50,088 bases of DNA, taken from positions 1 to 50,088 of the IMG/VR virus record IMGVR_UViG_3300032309_000943; one strand, written 5' to 3'. Positions 32,809-40,546 of the stretch are shown piece after piece. This stretch comes from a virus. A model generated the notes under the pieces. That model saw only the letters and a list, made by a program, of their open reading frames with translations. It had not been told where the DNA came from and ran no database searches. How positions within the stretch are numbered: the first letter of the stretch is position 1; every line of letters begins with the position of its first letter. The translations under genes and the position numbers were made by a program.

Positions 32809-34743
32809 ATGAATAATTTACCAAGTCAGTATCAGGAATTTATCTACAAGAGTAGATATTCCCGTTGGATTGAGAATGAAACCCGTCGTGAGTCATGGCC
32901 CGAGACTGTGAAGAGATACTTTGATTTCTTCGAGAAGCATCTTCTTGAAAATCACAATTTTAAAGTTGATCCAGAGACAAGATCAAAACTGGAAAATGCA
33001 GTATTGAATCTGGAAATCATGCCTAGCATGAGAGCACTCATGACGGCTGGTGAAGCATTGCGCCGTGATAACACGGCAGGATATAATTGTTCTTATGTGG
33101 CAATAAATAATATTCGCGCATTTGATGAAATTATCTACATTTTGATGTGCGGAACTGGCGTTGGATTTAGCGTGGAGCGTCAATATGTTGAGAAACTTCC
33201 TACAATCGCTGAACAGTTCACTGATTCAGAAACCATTATTGTGGTACAGGACAGTAAAACTGGTTGGGCTAAAGCGTACCGAGAATTGGTATCCCTTCTT
33301 GTTGGAGGTCAGGTTCCAAAATGGGACTTGTCTAAGATACGTCCTGCTGGGTCTAGACTCAAAACCTTTGGTGGTAGAGCTTCTGGGCCAAGACCCCTCG
33401 ATGATCTCTTTCTCTTCACCACTGATACTTTTAGAAGAGCGGCGGGAAGAAAGCTTACTTCCATCGAATGTCACGATATTGTTTGCAAGATCGCAGAGAT
33501 TGTCGTTGTCGGAGGCGTTAGACGCTCTGCGCTTATTTCGCTGTCGAATCTCACCGACGAAAGAATGCGCGAAGCTAAAACTGGATCTTGGTGGGAACAA
33601 AATCCTCAACGAGCCTTGGCAAACAATTCGGTTGCCTTCAAAGAGAAGCCAGAAATTGGAACTTTCATGGAAGAATGGATCTCTTTGTATAAGTCAAAGA
33701 GCGGGGAAAGGGGCATCTTCAATCGGGATGCTTGCAAGAAGGCTATCTCGAAACTAGGTGATCGCAGAGATCCAAATCATGAGTGGGGAACAAATCCATG
33801 CAGCGAGATTATTCTCCGTGATAAGGAATTCTGCAATCTGACTGAGGTTGTTGTCAGACCAGAGGATACGTTTGAATCACTTCAACGCAAAATAGAACTT
33901 GCAACCATACTTGGAACATGGCAGGCATCGCTGACTCATTTCCCATATCTCTCCTCTTCTTGGGTAAAGAATTGCAAGGAAGAAGCACTTCTAGGTGTAT
34001 CGTTGACAGGCATCATGGATAACAAGATGATGCGAAATGGAAATCCCACACCAACAACTACTCTTCCAGATATTCTGACTGCATTCAAGAATGTAGCAAT
34101 CAAGACGAATAGCGAATGGGCAAATCGGATTGGAATCAATCCAGCGGCTGCTATTACTTGCATCAAGCCATCGGGAACAGTTTCTCAGTTGACCAACGCT
34201 GCGTCTGGTATTCATGCTCGACACAATGAATATTACATTCGCACCGTCCGTGCGGATCGCAAGGATCCATTGTGTCAGATGATGATTGAGATGGGATTCC
34301 CCGCCGAGCCATGTGTAATGAAGCCAGACCATACTATGGTATTTTCATTCCCAATGAAAGCAGAGGGTTCAATCACACGCAATGACATGACAGCGATTGA
34401 GCATCTTGAACTTTGGCTGACATACCAGAGACACTGGTGCGAGCATAAGCCATCCATCACAATCACGGTTCGTGAGCATGAATGGATGGAGGTTGGCGCA
34501 TGGGTGTATAAGCACTTCGATGAGATTAGCGGTATTTCATTCCTACCACATTCGGATCACAGTTACAAGCAAGCACCATACCAGGATTGTTCAAAGGAGC
34601 AGTATGAAGCACTATGTGAAAAGATGCCAAAGGATGTGGACTGGAGCCTGCTGAAAAACTACGAAAGAGAAGATTCCACCAAGGGAACTCAGACATATGC
34701 CTGCACTGGCGACAAATGTGAAATCGTAGACTTGACTACATAA
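32809..34743 (+). CDS. nrdJ: Adenosylcobalamin-dependent ribonucleotide reductase, class II monomeric
   Basis: The 644-residue protein shows the monomeric class II (RTPR) pattern: CSYVAIN with Cys94, TNPCSEI (Cys331 thiyl position, Glu333), FCNLTEV (Cys342), and a C-terminal redox pair CTGDKC (Cys632, Cys637). It would reduce ribonucleotides with a B12-derived radical, needing no separate small subunit and no oxygen. AAAGGAG lies before the ATG at 32809; a longer frame reading back into thyX is not needed. Its cofactor must come from the host or environment. It is followed by a terminator. Confidence 0.88.
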   Translation: MNNLPSQYQEFIYKSRYSRWIENETRRESWPETVKRYFDFFEKHLLENHNFKVDPETRSKLENAVLNLEIMPSMRALMTAGEALRRDNTAGYNCSYVAINNIRAFDEIIYILMCGTGVGFSVERQYVEKLPTIAEQFTDSETIIVVQDSKTGWAKAYRELVSLLVGGQVPKWDLSKIRPAGSRLKTFGGRASGPRPLDDLFLFTTDTFRRAAGRKLTSIECHDIVCKIAEIVVVGGVRRSALISLSNLTDERMREAKTGSWWEQNPQRALANNSVAFKEKPEIGTFMEEWISLYKSKSGERGIFNRDACKKAISKLGDRRDPNHEWGTNPCSEIILRDKEFCNLTEVVVRPEDTFESLQRKIELATILGTWQASLTHFPYLSSSWVKNCKEEALLGVSLTGIMDNKMMRNGNPTPTTTLPDILTAFKNVAIKTNSEWANRIGINPAAAITCIKPSGTVSQLTNAASGIHARHNEYYIRTVRADRKDPLCQMMIEMGFPAEPCVMKPDHTMVFSFPMKAEGSITRNDMTAIEHLELWLTYQRHWCEHKPSITITVREHEWMEVGAWVYKHFDEISGISFLPHSDHSYKQAPYQDCSKEQYEALCEKMPKDVDWSLLKNYEREDSTKGTQTYACTGDKCEIVDLTT

Positions 34744-34777
34744 TAATAACCCCACTTAAGATAGCATCTTAGGTCCG

Positions 34778-34806
34778 ACAACCCCCATTTCTGGGGGTTG
34801 TTTCTT
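34778..34806 (+). terminator. Rho-independent terminator after nrdJ
   Basis: ACAACCCCCA pairs with TGGGGGTTGT around TTTC and a T-rich tail follows. A second small hairpin (TAAGAT-AGC-ATCTTA) lies just upstream. Confidence 0.9.
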
Positions 34807-34810
34807 TGAA

Positions 34811-34819
34811 CATAAATAC
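34811..34819 (+). promoter_or_regulatory. T4-type late promoter, one mismatch
   Basis: CATAAATAC differs from the core at the first base. It follows the nrdJ terminator and precedes the baseplate fusion gene, switching the region from early to late expression. Confidence 0.6.
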
Positions 34820-34826
34820 TTAAATA

Positions 34827-37598
34827 ATGATAAAATTTCTGAAAGGGTTATTAGAATTAATCATGAAAATACTAAAAAACGTCTTCGTAGATTTACCAAT
34901 GTTTTTGACCAGAAATAATTTTACTGGCGATCTAAACATCAGACGGGATTCTTTGGCAATAAAGGATTCCATTAAAAATATAATTCTAACATTATTTCAC
35001 GAAAGACCATTTGATCCTGAATTCGGTACTAATGTCTTGACTGGATTGTTTGAGAATCCCAACGACTTTTCATTCTATGTTGAAAATACAATTGCTACGG
35101 GACTAGAACGATACGAGCCTCGCATCAAATTAAAAAACATAACAAGCACATTTGAAGACAGAACTTTAAGTATATTGATAGAATTCAAAATTTTAAATTA
35201 TGATGTATACGATCAGCTGTCATTTACCCTTGACAGCACCAGATATTTGAGGGTTCCACAAGCACCAGATAGAAGCATACCGTTCGAAGAGCAATTTGAT
35301 ATTGTATTTAAATATCTAATGTATAGATATGAACCAGGATGGTCTTTGTCTTCCAATTTTAATGATACTGCTGGAAAAATAGAAACCATGAAAATTCTTG
35401 GGGTATCCGCTGGCCAAAATCCATTTTTAATTGGCGGAAATACAATGGCAGCATATCAATATGTTGCTAATCCATCAACTCTTGGAGCATCTTCTGGGTG
35501 GTTTGATCCACTTACTCATCCAAGATTATATTCAAGCGCAGTTAGGTCAGCTTACTCTGTATTTGAAAGGGCTAGATCCCCCAAGCAAGCAAATCTGAAG
35601 TTTATAGATTATGTGACAAATACATATGCCCAGGATATATTTTATAATTCGGGTGGACCATCTAATACATTCTTTTGTACGGGGCAGGATTTTAGAAATT
35701 ATCCGCACGACGATTTGGATTACTATACAGATCCGAGTAATTTAAGAAAACCAGCATTATCTAAAAATTTAGATTTAAGCTTTAAAAATAAAATTCATAG
35801 AATGTTCATACATTGTCCGTATGGATTTTTTAATACAGTTATGCCAACATCAAAAAGTGGAGTTGGTGGTTGGAGATCAACTCCGTGGATGACAGATCGA
35901 TATGCGGGGGATCATTGGGCGTTTGATCAATATCTAAAAATACAACAAAATACAACTCTGCGAGATCTTCTAATATCTCCAGATACAATGTCTTCTAGAA
36001 TAAGCGCAAATGGAGATACACAATTAAATACATTATGGCGCGGAAAAACATTTGATAAAGGAACTGTTCAAATTAACTTGGATTATGCTAGACCTGGTGG
36101 ATTTACCCAAGATGTATCCGTAGGAACACCTTGGATTCAATTTCCAACTGGAATAACATGGTTAGGTGGTTGGTTTGGTTATGGAATAACCTACGATTTT
36201 AACCGCAGAACTTTAATTCAAACTGATGGCACATTGCAATCAATCATTCCTCCATTTATTAATTCTAATTTTGTTACGGGCACTCCGACGAATTATTGGG
36301 ATAGTTTTATTGGAGCTGAACGCGGTCTGTGTTTTGCCCACGGAGAAAAAATGATAAGTGATTTATCAGCAATGAGTGCAGAATGGGGAGATAAGATCGA
36401 ATTTATAGGATATATGGGAAACTTACCATACGGTCCAAATCAAGAAATAACAATACCTTGGATGTTATATAAGGATCCAAGAAAACCAGAACACGTAGAA
36501 TATTTTAACTGGAGATTGGAAGCATCTATAGAACAATGGAAGGAAGAATTTAAATCTCCACACGATGGATATCCGCATATTTTCATTGACGCTACTGCTC
36601 CAATGGAAAGAACTTATCATGTATATGGTGGTGTAAATTATACTACGTGGTCTAATGTTTATCCAGATGGAGTTAGCTTCGTTGAAAATATTCCAGTTTC
36701 TTGGTTCAAGGAAAAGAGATCGTATTTACCAGATGGGGCCAATGGACCAGATCCGTCTAAGGGATTATTTATTGGACTAGAAACATTCGGCCAGTATATG
36801 TTTAAACATGATCAATATTATGTTGATCCTACAAATAGAGAACAAAGTAGATATCTGGGAGATCCAGCACCTAGACATTTTTGTCTAGATGATGATATCG
36901 CTATGGATCTTTTTACTAGCACTTCAAACATGCTATTAGGACAAAGAAAACATGGATTTACTTATACTAATTCTATATGGGGTATGGGTGTTTGTGGATC
37001 CAGTAATCTCGGTGAAATATTATTCAATGAATCTCCAATAAATGATCAACAGGGTGGTTGGTTGCAACTTGATTCTATGCCATTCTGGAATAATACATTT
37101 ATTGTAAGAGATCCTAGTTATCCATATGCATTTGGTGCATCTCCATTGAGATGGAAATATGTACCAGGAACAACATTTGATAATTTGGGTCACGGTGTAC
37201 CATGGAATAGAGATAGAAGATATAGATTATTTTATCTATATCCAATGATATTAGCATTAAATGGAACCGTTATGGATCACTTACATTCGGGGGCAGGATA
37301 TTATTCACTACCATTTTCTATTCCACAATCTGGATGGTTTGATATAAGACTTGGAATTACATACGAAAGAGATATGGAATATAAGAGCGGACCAGTTCAT
37401 TCTAATATCCCATTCCCAAATAGAAAAACCCCAGTTACACCACCACAAAATTATTGGACTGGAATTCCAACCACATCTGAGTTTGAATTATTATATGCAT
37501 GTATGAAGGGTGGAGTAACACAGGGTCTTAATTCTCTTGGATTCAACAGCTTGTTCAACTATCTCTTTGAAAGAGGAGCAACTGGTTTTAATGTATGA
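34827..37598 (+). CDS. gp25-like baseplate wedge domain fused to a large unknown domain
   Basis: Residues about 25-140 form a gp25-type baseplate wedge domain (RRDSLAIKDSIKNIILTLFH, ERPFDPEFGTNVL). T4 gp25 is only about 130 residues; here ~780 residues follow. That part is rich in Trp, Tyr and Gly with acidic/aromatic blocks (GYPHIFIDATAPMERTYHV, FIGLETFGQYMF, HFCLDDDIAMDLF) that look like a TIM-barrel glycan hydrolase or sheath-platform domain, but no family is recognised. The end overlaps the nuclease gene by 8 bases. Start choice is open: ATG 34827 is nearly at the predicted late transcript start, so ATG 34863 is an alternative. Confidence 0.75.
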   Translation: MIKFLKGLLELIMKILKNVFVDLPMFLTRNNFTGDLNIRRDSLAIKDSIKNIILTLFHERPFDPEFGTNVLTGLFENPNDFSFYVENTIATGLERYEPRIKLKNITSTFEDRTLSILIEFKILNYDVYDQLSFTLDSTRYLRVPQAPDRSIPFEEQFDIVFKYLMYRYEPGWSLSSNFNDTAGKIETMKILGVSAGQNPFLIGGNTMAAYQYVANPSTLGASSGWFDPLTHPRLYSSAVRSAYSVFERARSPKQANLKFIDYVTNTYAQDIFYNSGGPSNTFFCTGQDFRNYPHDDLDYYTDPSNLRKPALSKNLDLSFKNKIHRMFIHCPYGFFNTVMPTSKSGVGGWRSTPWMTDRYAGDHWAFDQYLKIQQNTTLRDLLISPDTMSSRISANGDTQLNTLWRGKTFDKGTVQINLDYARPGGFTQDVSVGTPWIQFPTGITWLGGWFGYGITYDFNRRTLIQTDGTLQSIIPPFINSNFVTGTPTNYWDSFIGAERGLCFAHGEKMISDLSAMSAEWGDKIEFIGYMGNLPYGPNQEITIPWMLYKDPRKPEHVEYFNWRLEASIEQWKEEFKSPHDGYPHIFIDATAPMERTYHVYGGVNYTTWSNVYPDGVSFVENIPVSWFKEKRSYLPDGANGPDPSKGLFIGLETFGQYMFKHDQYYVDPTNREQSRYLGDPAPRHFCLDDDIAMDLFTSTSNMLLGQRKHGFTYTNSIWGMGVCGSSNLGEILFNESPINDQQGGWLQLDSMPFWNNTFIVRDPSYPYAFGASPLRWKYVPGTTFDNLGHGVPWNRDRRYRLFYLYPMILALNGTVMDHLHSGAGYYSLPFSIPQSGWFDIRLGITYERDMEYKSGPVHSNIPFPNRKTPVTPPQNYWTGIPTTSEFELLYACMKGGVTQGLNSLGFNSLFNYLFERGATGFNV

Positions 37599-37989
37599 GT
37601 ATATTATTTCAAATGTAATTAAGGTTGTTGATGGTGATACCATCGATGTGATAATTGATGTCGGGTTCAATATGTTCAGAAAGGAACGTATAAGAATAAA
37701 TCGACTGGATACTCCAGAGATGTCATCTTCAAATTTAGAAGAAAAGAAAATAGCAGTTCTTGCAAAAGAATTTGTTAATAAATGGTTAAGATCCCAGACC
37801 ACCATTCGAATCAAAACTATCAAGGATGATAAATATGGTAGGATACTTGGTGAGATTTATGGAGATGATAATATTTGTTTGAATGATTTGCTTCTAGAAA
37901 ATGGATTGGCATGGGATTATGACGGAACTTCAAAGAATAAGGATCTTTCGATCCTTTTAGAGAAAAGAAAATCAAAGGAGAAATCATGA
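37591..37989 (+). CDS. Thermonuclease (SNase-like nuclease)
   Basis: The 132-residue OB-fold nuclease shows the family signatures VVDGDTIDVIID (catalytic Asp region), RIRINRLDTPE (Arg35, Asp40, Glu43) and YGRILGEIY (second catalytic Arg). It is Ca2+-dependent in the family and cleaves DNA or RNA. There is no signal peptide, so it acts in the cell or virion. The ATG at 37591 overlaps the baseplate gene end. Its stop overlaps the next start by ATGA. Confidence 0.85.
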   Translation: MYEYIISNVIKVVDGDTIDVIIDVGFNMFRKERIRINRLDTPEMSSSNLEEKKIAVLAKEFVNKWLRSQTTIRIKTIKDDKYGRILGEIYGDDNICLNDLLLENGLAWDYDGTSKNKDLSILLEKRKSKEKS

Positions 37990-38750
37990 AAAATTTTCTA
38001 TCACTCGTCGCATCTTTGTTTATTTCTGGAATAGTTTCTGCTCAGGGAAGCCCAGACGCAAAAATAAATCTTGCAATGGTGGGACCAGAGACTGCGGTTG
38101 CTGTCGGACAGACTTTCGAAGTCCCCATCATGATGGAAGCAGCAACAGAACCACAACGGTACATTGTATCTGACATTATCTTTGGTTGGGATCACACAAA
38201 ACTTGAATTCACTGGATTGAATCATGTTGGCTCTCATCCGCTCATTTGGGTTCCACCAAGCGGAATGCCATGCCCTGCTGGATATCAGAACTGTGCAGGT
38301 ATTGGTGGAGATTATACTCTTATAAATGAAGCAATTCCACCAGCTGATGGCAACGGACTCTACTACGGATACGGTGCTCTTGGATATGTCTTCATGGTAG
38401 ACCAGCCAGTTCAGATCGTTCGTTTGCAATTCAAGGTTCTTCAACCATTCACCGAGACTGAAGTTAGAATACTTCCACAATTTGACACTATAATTCAAAA
38501 TAAAACAGTAGTCTATGGTGGAAATGTTCCAGGACTATCCGTTCTTGGAACAATAACAAATGCAGTCATTGTAGGCGCACCAGAACTTACTGGAGATTTC
38601 AACGGAGATGGAACTGTAGGTTCAGCTGACATGGCAGCTCTTCTGGGAAATTGGGGATTATCTTCATTCAATGAAAATCCATATGATCTAGACGGAGATG
38701 GGGTTGTTGGTGCTAGCGATTTAGCAATATTAGTATCAAATTGGAGTTAA
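37986..38750 (+). CDS. Secreted cohesin-like/dockerin-containing protein
   Basis: The 254-residue protein has a signal peptide (KNFLSLVASLFISGIVSAQG, cleavage after SAQ/A-Q region). Residues about 25-190 are beta-rich and cohesin-like (VAVGQTFEVPIMM, DHTKLEFTGL). The last ~55 residues carry two Ca2+-binding dockerin repeats: GDFNGDGTVGSADMAALLGN and DLDGDGVVGASDLAILVSN. This cohesin-plus-dockerin pattern with the DLDGDG...W ending is common in Planctomycetota surface proteins. In a phage it may be exported to the cell surface or be a moron gene. It is the best host hint in the window. Confidence 0.8.
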   Translation: MKNFLSLVASLFISGIVSAQGSPDAKINLAMVGPETAVAVGQTFEVPIMMEAATEPQRYIVSDIIFGWDHTKLEFTGLNHVGSHPLIWVPPSGMPCPAGYQNCAGIGGDYTLINEAIPPADGNGLYYGYGALGYVFMVDQPVQIVRLQFKVLQPFTETEVRILPQFDTIIQNKTVVYGGNVPGLSVLGTITNAVIVGAPELTGDFNGDGTVGSADMAALLGNWGLSSFNENPYDLDGDGVVGASDLAILVSNWS

Positions 38751-38751
38751 A

Positions 38752-39939
38752 ATGGATATACCAGATTTAGAAATACCAGATCTAGAGTTAGAGGATTACA
38801 AGGAACCTGATGCGATTCAGGAAGAAGTCAAGGATGAAAGCGGTGGATCCCATGTATTTGCATGGATAGGATCTGGTCAGGGTGGTGGTAGGCTGGCAAA
38901 GGCTTTTTATGACCGTGGTTACAAGAAGTGCATAGCTGTTAATACATCAAAGCAAGATTTAGCAAGATTAGACATTCCAGAAACCCAGAAAATGCTTCTC
39001 GACATCGGAGAAGAGGGAGCTGGAAAGGATATGGAAAGAGGAGCAAATGCTACACTCAAATACAAACAAGAAATCTTTGATCTCATGCGTAAGATCTACG
39101 GCACGAAAGTGGATCATATTATGGTTTGTATTGGGGCTGGTGGCGGTAGTGGAAGTGGTTCCTCTCTTGTTCTGATTGACATTGCCAAGAAGTACATGAA
39201 GTTCATAGGGCATGACAAGCCAGAGGAGCGCGTAGGAGTCGTTATGTCTCTACCAACCCGTGGAGAGGCTGCATCCCCTAAAGTCTCCTACAACGCCTAC
39301 AGAGTGCTAAAACAAATAGGTGGTCAGGCCGAGAGAAAGGAAATCTCGCCTTTGGTCATTCTGGATAATGCCAGAATCGAAAAAATGTATAAAAACTTGA
39401 CAGTAAAGGAATTCTGGGGTACTATAAACAATACAGTATCTGGACTATTCCACATATTTAATGTTCTATCGAAGCATCCATCCCCATACACATCATTCGA
39501 TCCTACGGATTATTCTACCACAATTCGTTGTGGTGGGGTAATGGTAATGGGCGTATCGAAGCTAGAACTTGCTAGTGCAGCCGCAGAAAAGAAGACAACA
39601 AACGAGACTGAAATATCAAAATCAATAAAAAGCAATATTGATAAGACGCTTTTAGCCGAAATTGATATTTCCGAGGCAACTTTTGCCGCTTGCTGTGCTG
39701 TCGGCGGTAAATCGATCATGGAAAACACACCAGGATTGATGGATAGCCTTTCCTACGGGTTTGATACTCTATCATCCCTATGTCCAAAGGCTACCCTTCA
39801 CAGAGGCATATACGAGGACGAAAAGGCATCTCTACGGCTCTACACCTTGGTGTCGGGCTTAAGAATACCACAGAGTAGGTTAGATCAATTCATGATGAAC
39901 ATGGGTGAGGGTGGATTTGACGTTAAAGGTCCGCTATAA
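38752..39939 (+). CDS. Tubulin/FtsZ-family GTPase
   Basis: The 395-residue protein follows the FtsZ/tubulin fold order: WIGSGQGGGRLAKAFYDRGY (residues 39-57, nucleotide loop T1), IAVNTSKQDLARL, IGEEGAGKDMERGANA (85-100, T3 region) and the tubulin signature CIGAGGGSGSGSS (126-138). The C-terminal half contains IDISEATFAACCAVGGKSIM and a GVEEV-like end typical of the second domain. It is preceded by an acidic N-terminal extension. It is not like PhuZ or TubZ at sequence level by eye. It lies just upstream of the holin-like gene. Possible roles are positioning DNA or capsids, or blocking host division. Activity is inferred. Confidence 0.75.
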   Translation: MDIPDLEIPDLELEDYKEPDAIQEEVKDESGGSHVFAWIGSGQGGGRLAKAFYDRGYKKCIAVNTSKQDLARLDIPETQKMLLDIGEEGAGKDMERGANATLKYKQEIFDLMRKIYGTKVDHIMVCIGAGGGSGSGSSLVLIDIAKKYMKFIGHDKPEERVGVVMSLPTRGEAASPKVSYNAYRVLKQIGGQAERKEISPLVILDNARIEKMYKNLTVKEFWGTINNTVSGLFHIFNVLSKHPSPYTSFDPTDYSTTIRCGGVMVMGVSKLELASAAAEKKTTNETEISKSIKSNIDKTLLAEIDISEATFAACCAVGGKSIMENTPGLMDSLSYGFDTLSSLCPKATLHRGIYEDEKASLRLYTLVSGLRIPQSRLDQFMMNMGEGGFDVKGPL

Positions 39940-39948
39940 TATAAATAC
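39940..39948 (+). promoter_or_regulatory. T4-type late promoter
   Basis: TATAAATAC is an exact core. The predicted start (about 39953) would place AAGGAG, the ribosome-binding site of the holin-like gene, at the very 5' end of the message. Confidence 0.75.
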
Positions 39949-39967
39949 TATAAAGGAGACAGAATAA

Positions 39968-40177
39968 ATGGAAAATAGAAATACAACAATCGCAGGAATT
40001 GGTGCAATACTAGTCGCAGTCGGAGCAGTTCTAACTGCCATGTTCGACGGCGATCCAGCCACAACTGCTGATTTTGCTTCTGCAATCGCAGCAGTAATTG
40101 CTGGTATTGGTCTTATCATGGCAAAGGATGCAAAATCACCAGCCACTCCAGCAACTCCCGCTAATCCAGGAGCATAA
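39968..40177 (+). CDS. Holin-like protein, two membrane segments
   Basis: The 69-residue protein has two hydrophobic segments (about residues 8-25, IAGIGAILVAVGAVLTAM, and 36-52, ASAIAAVIAGIGLIMA) separated by an acidic turn FDGDPATT, then a Pro/Ala-rich tail. This is the size and layout of class II holins. It has a late promoter, a GGAG site, and is followed by genes with a spanin-like layout, so a lysis function is likely. Confidence 0.65.
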   Translation: MENRNTTIAGIGAILVAVGAVLTAMFDGDPATTADFASAIAAVIAGIGLIMAKDAKSPATPATPANPGA

Positions 40178-40431
40178 TGCTTGACCGAATTATTGCACAA
40201 ATCGCGCTTGCCTTATTCAACTGGCTCGACAAGAGGATCCAAATGGGATCTGTTGCGTTCGATGCTGATGTGGATAGGGATCGGCTCAGTCGTGCTGGTC
40301 GTAGGATTGATGAGTGGCTGCGGGAACAGAACCGTATTCATTCCCGAGGACAGCCCAATCAGACTGGGACCACGGGCGAAAGTGCGAGTATACACACTCC
40401 AGAAGGGGGAATGGACTCTAAGCAGCAATGA
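40177..40431 (+). CDS. Small lysis-region protein, possible inner-membrane spanin
   Basis: The 84-residue protein opens LDRIIAQIALALFNWLDKRI, an amphipathic or weakly membrane-anchored helix, followed by a hydrophilic helix (RDRLSRAGRRIDEWLREQ) and a flexible tail. Its start overlaps the holin-like gene (TAATG). Another gene lies in a different frame within and beyond it. This layout resembles an Rz-type spanin with an embedded partner. The short anchor makes it less certain. Confidence 0.45.
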   Translation: MLDRIIAQIALALFNWLDKRIQMGSVAFDADVDRDRLSRAGRRIDEWLREQNRIHSRGQPNQTGTTGESASIHTPEGGMDSKQQ

Positions 40432-40513
40432 GGTCCATTTACCAGAAGGTTGGTACTGTGTGCCACCTTCGTTTGTGAAAGAAGATGATCCACTACCTTC
40501 TAAGGGTAAATAA
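40262..40513 (+). CDS. Lipoprotein overlapping another gene, spanin-like (Rz1/o-spanin)
   Basis: In another frame, an ORF of 83 residues starts MLMWIGIGSVVLVVGL and reaches the lipobox LMSGC|G, so Cys is predicted to be lipidated. The mature part is short and beta-rich (RVYTLQKGEWTLSSNEV, PEGWYCVPPSFV). An ATG at 40262 is chosen (another is at 40268). It overlaps the preceding gene over about 170 bases. A lipoprotein overlapping another lysis gene is the classical outer-membrane spanin arrangement, so a spanin function is likely but not proven. Confidence 0.55.
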   Translation: MLMWIGIGSVVLVVGLMSGCGNRTVFIPEDSPIRLGPRAKVRVYTLQKGEWTLSSNEVHLPEGWYCVPPSFVKEDDPLPSKGK

Positions 40514-40546
40514 AAAAAAAGGAGCCTTTCGGCTCCTTTTTCTTTT
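40512..40546. terminator. Bidirectional terminator between convergent operons
   Basis: GGAGCC-TTTC-GGCTCC is flanked by A-rich and T-rich tracts on the two sides. It ends the plus-strand lysis genes and the minus-strand gene whose stop is at 40547. The stem has the same GGCTCC sequence as the terminator at 3448. Confidence 0.9.

Noticed and set aside
39914-39939. TTGACG...TATAAT at the end of the FtsZ-like gene
   Set aside because: The spacing is only 12 bases; the exact late promoter next to it explains expression better.
38752-39939. Naming the tubulin-like protein PhuZ, implying a nucleus-forming jumbo phage
   Set aside because: The motifs resemble FtsZ/CetZ more than PhuZ, and no shell protein or other nucleus-phage markers are in the window.
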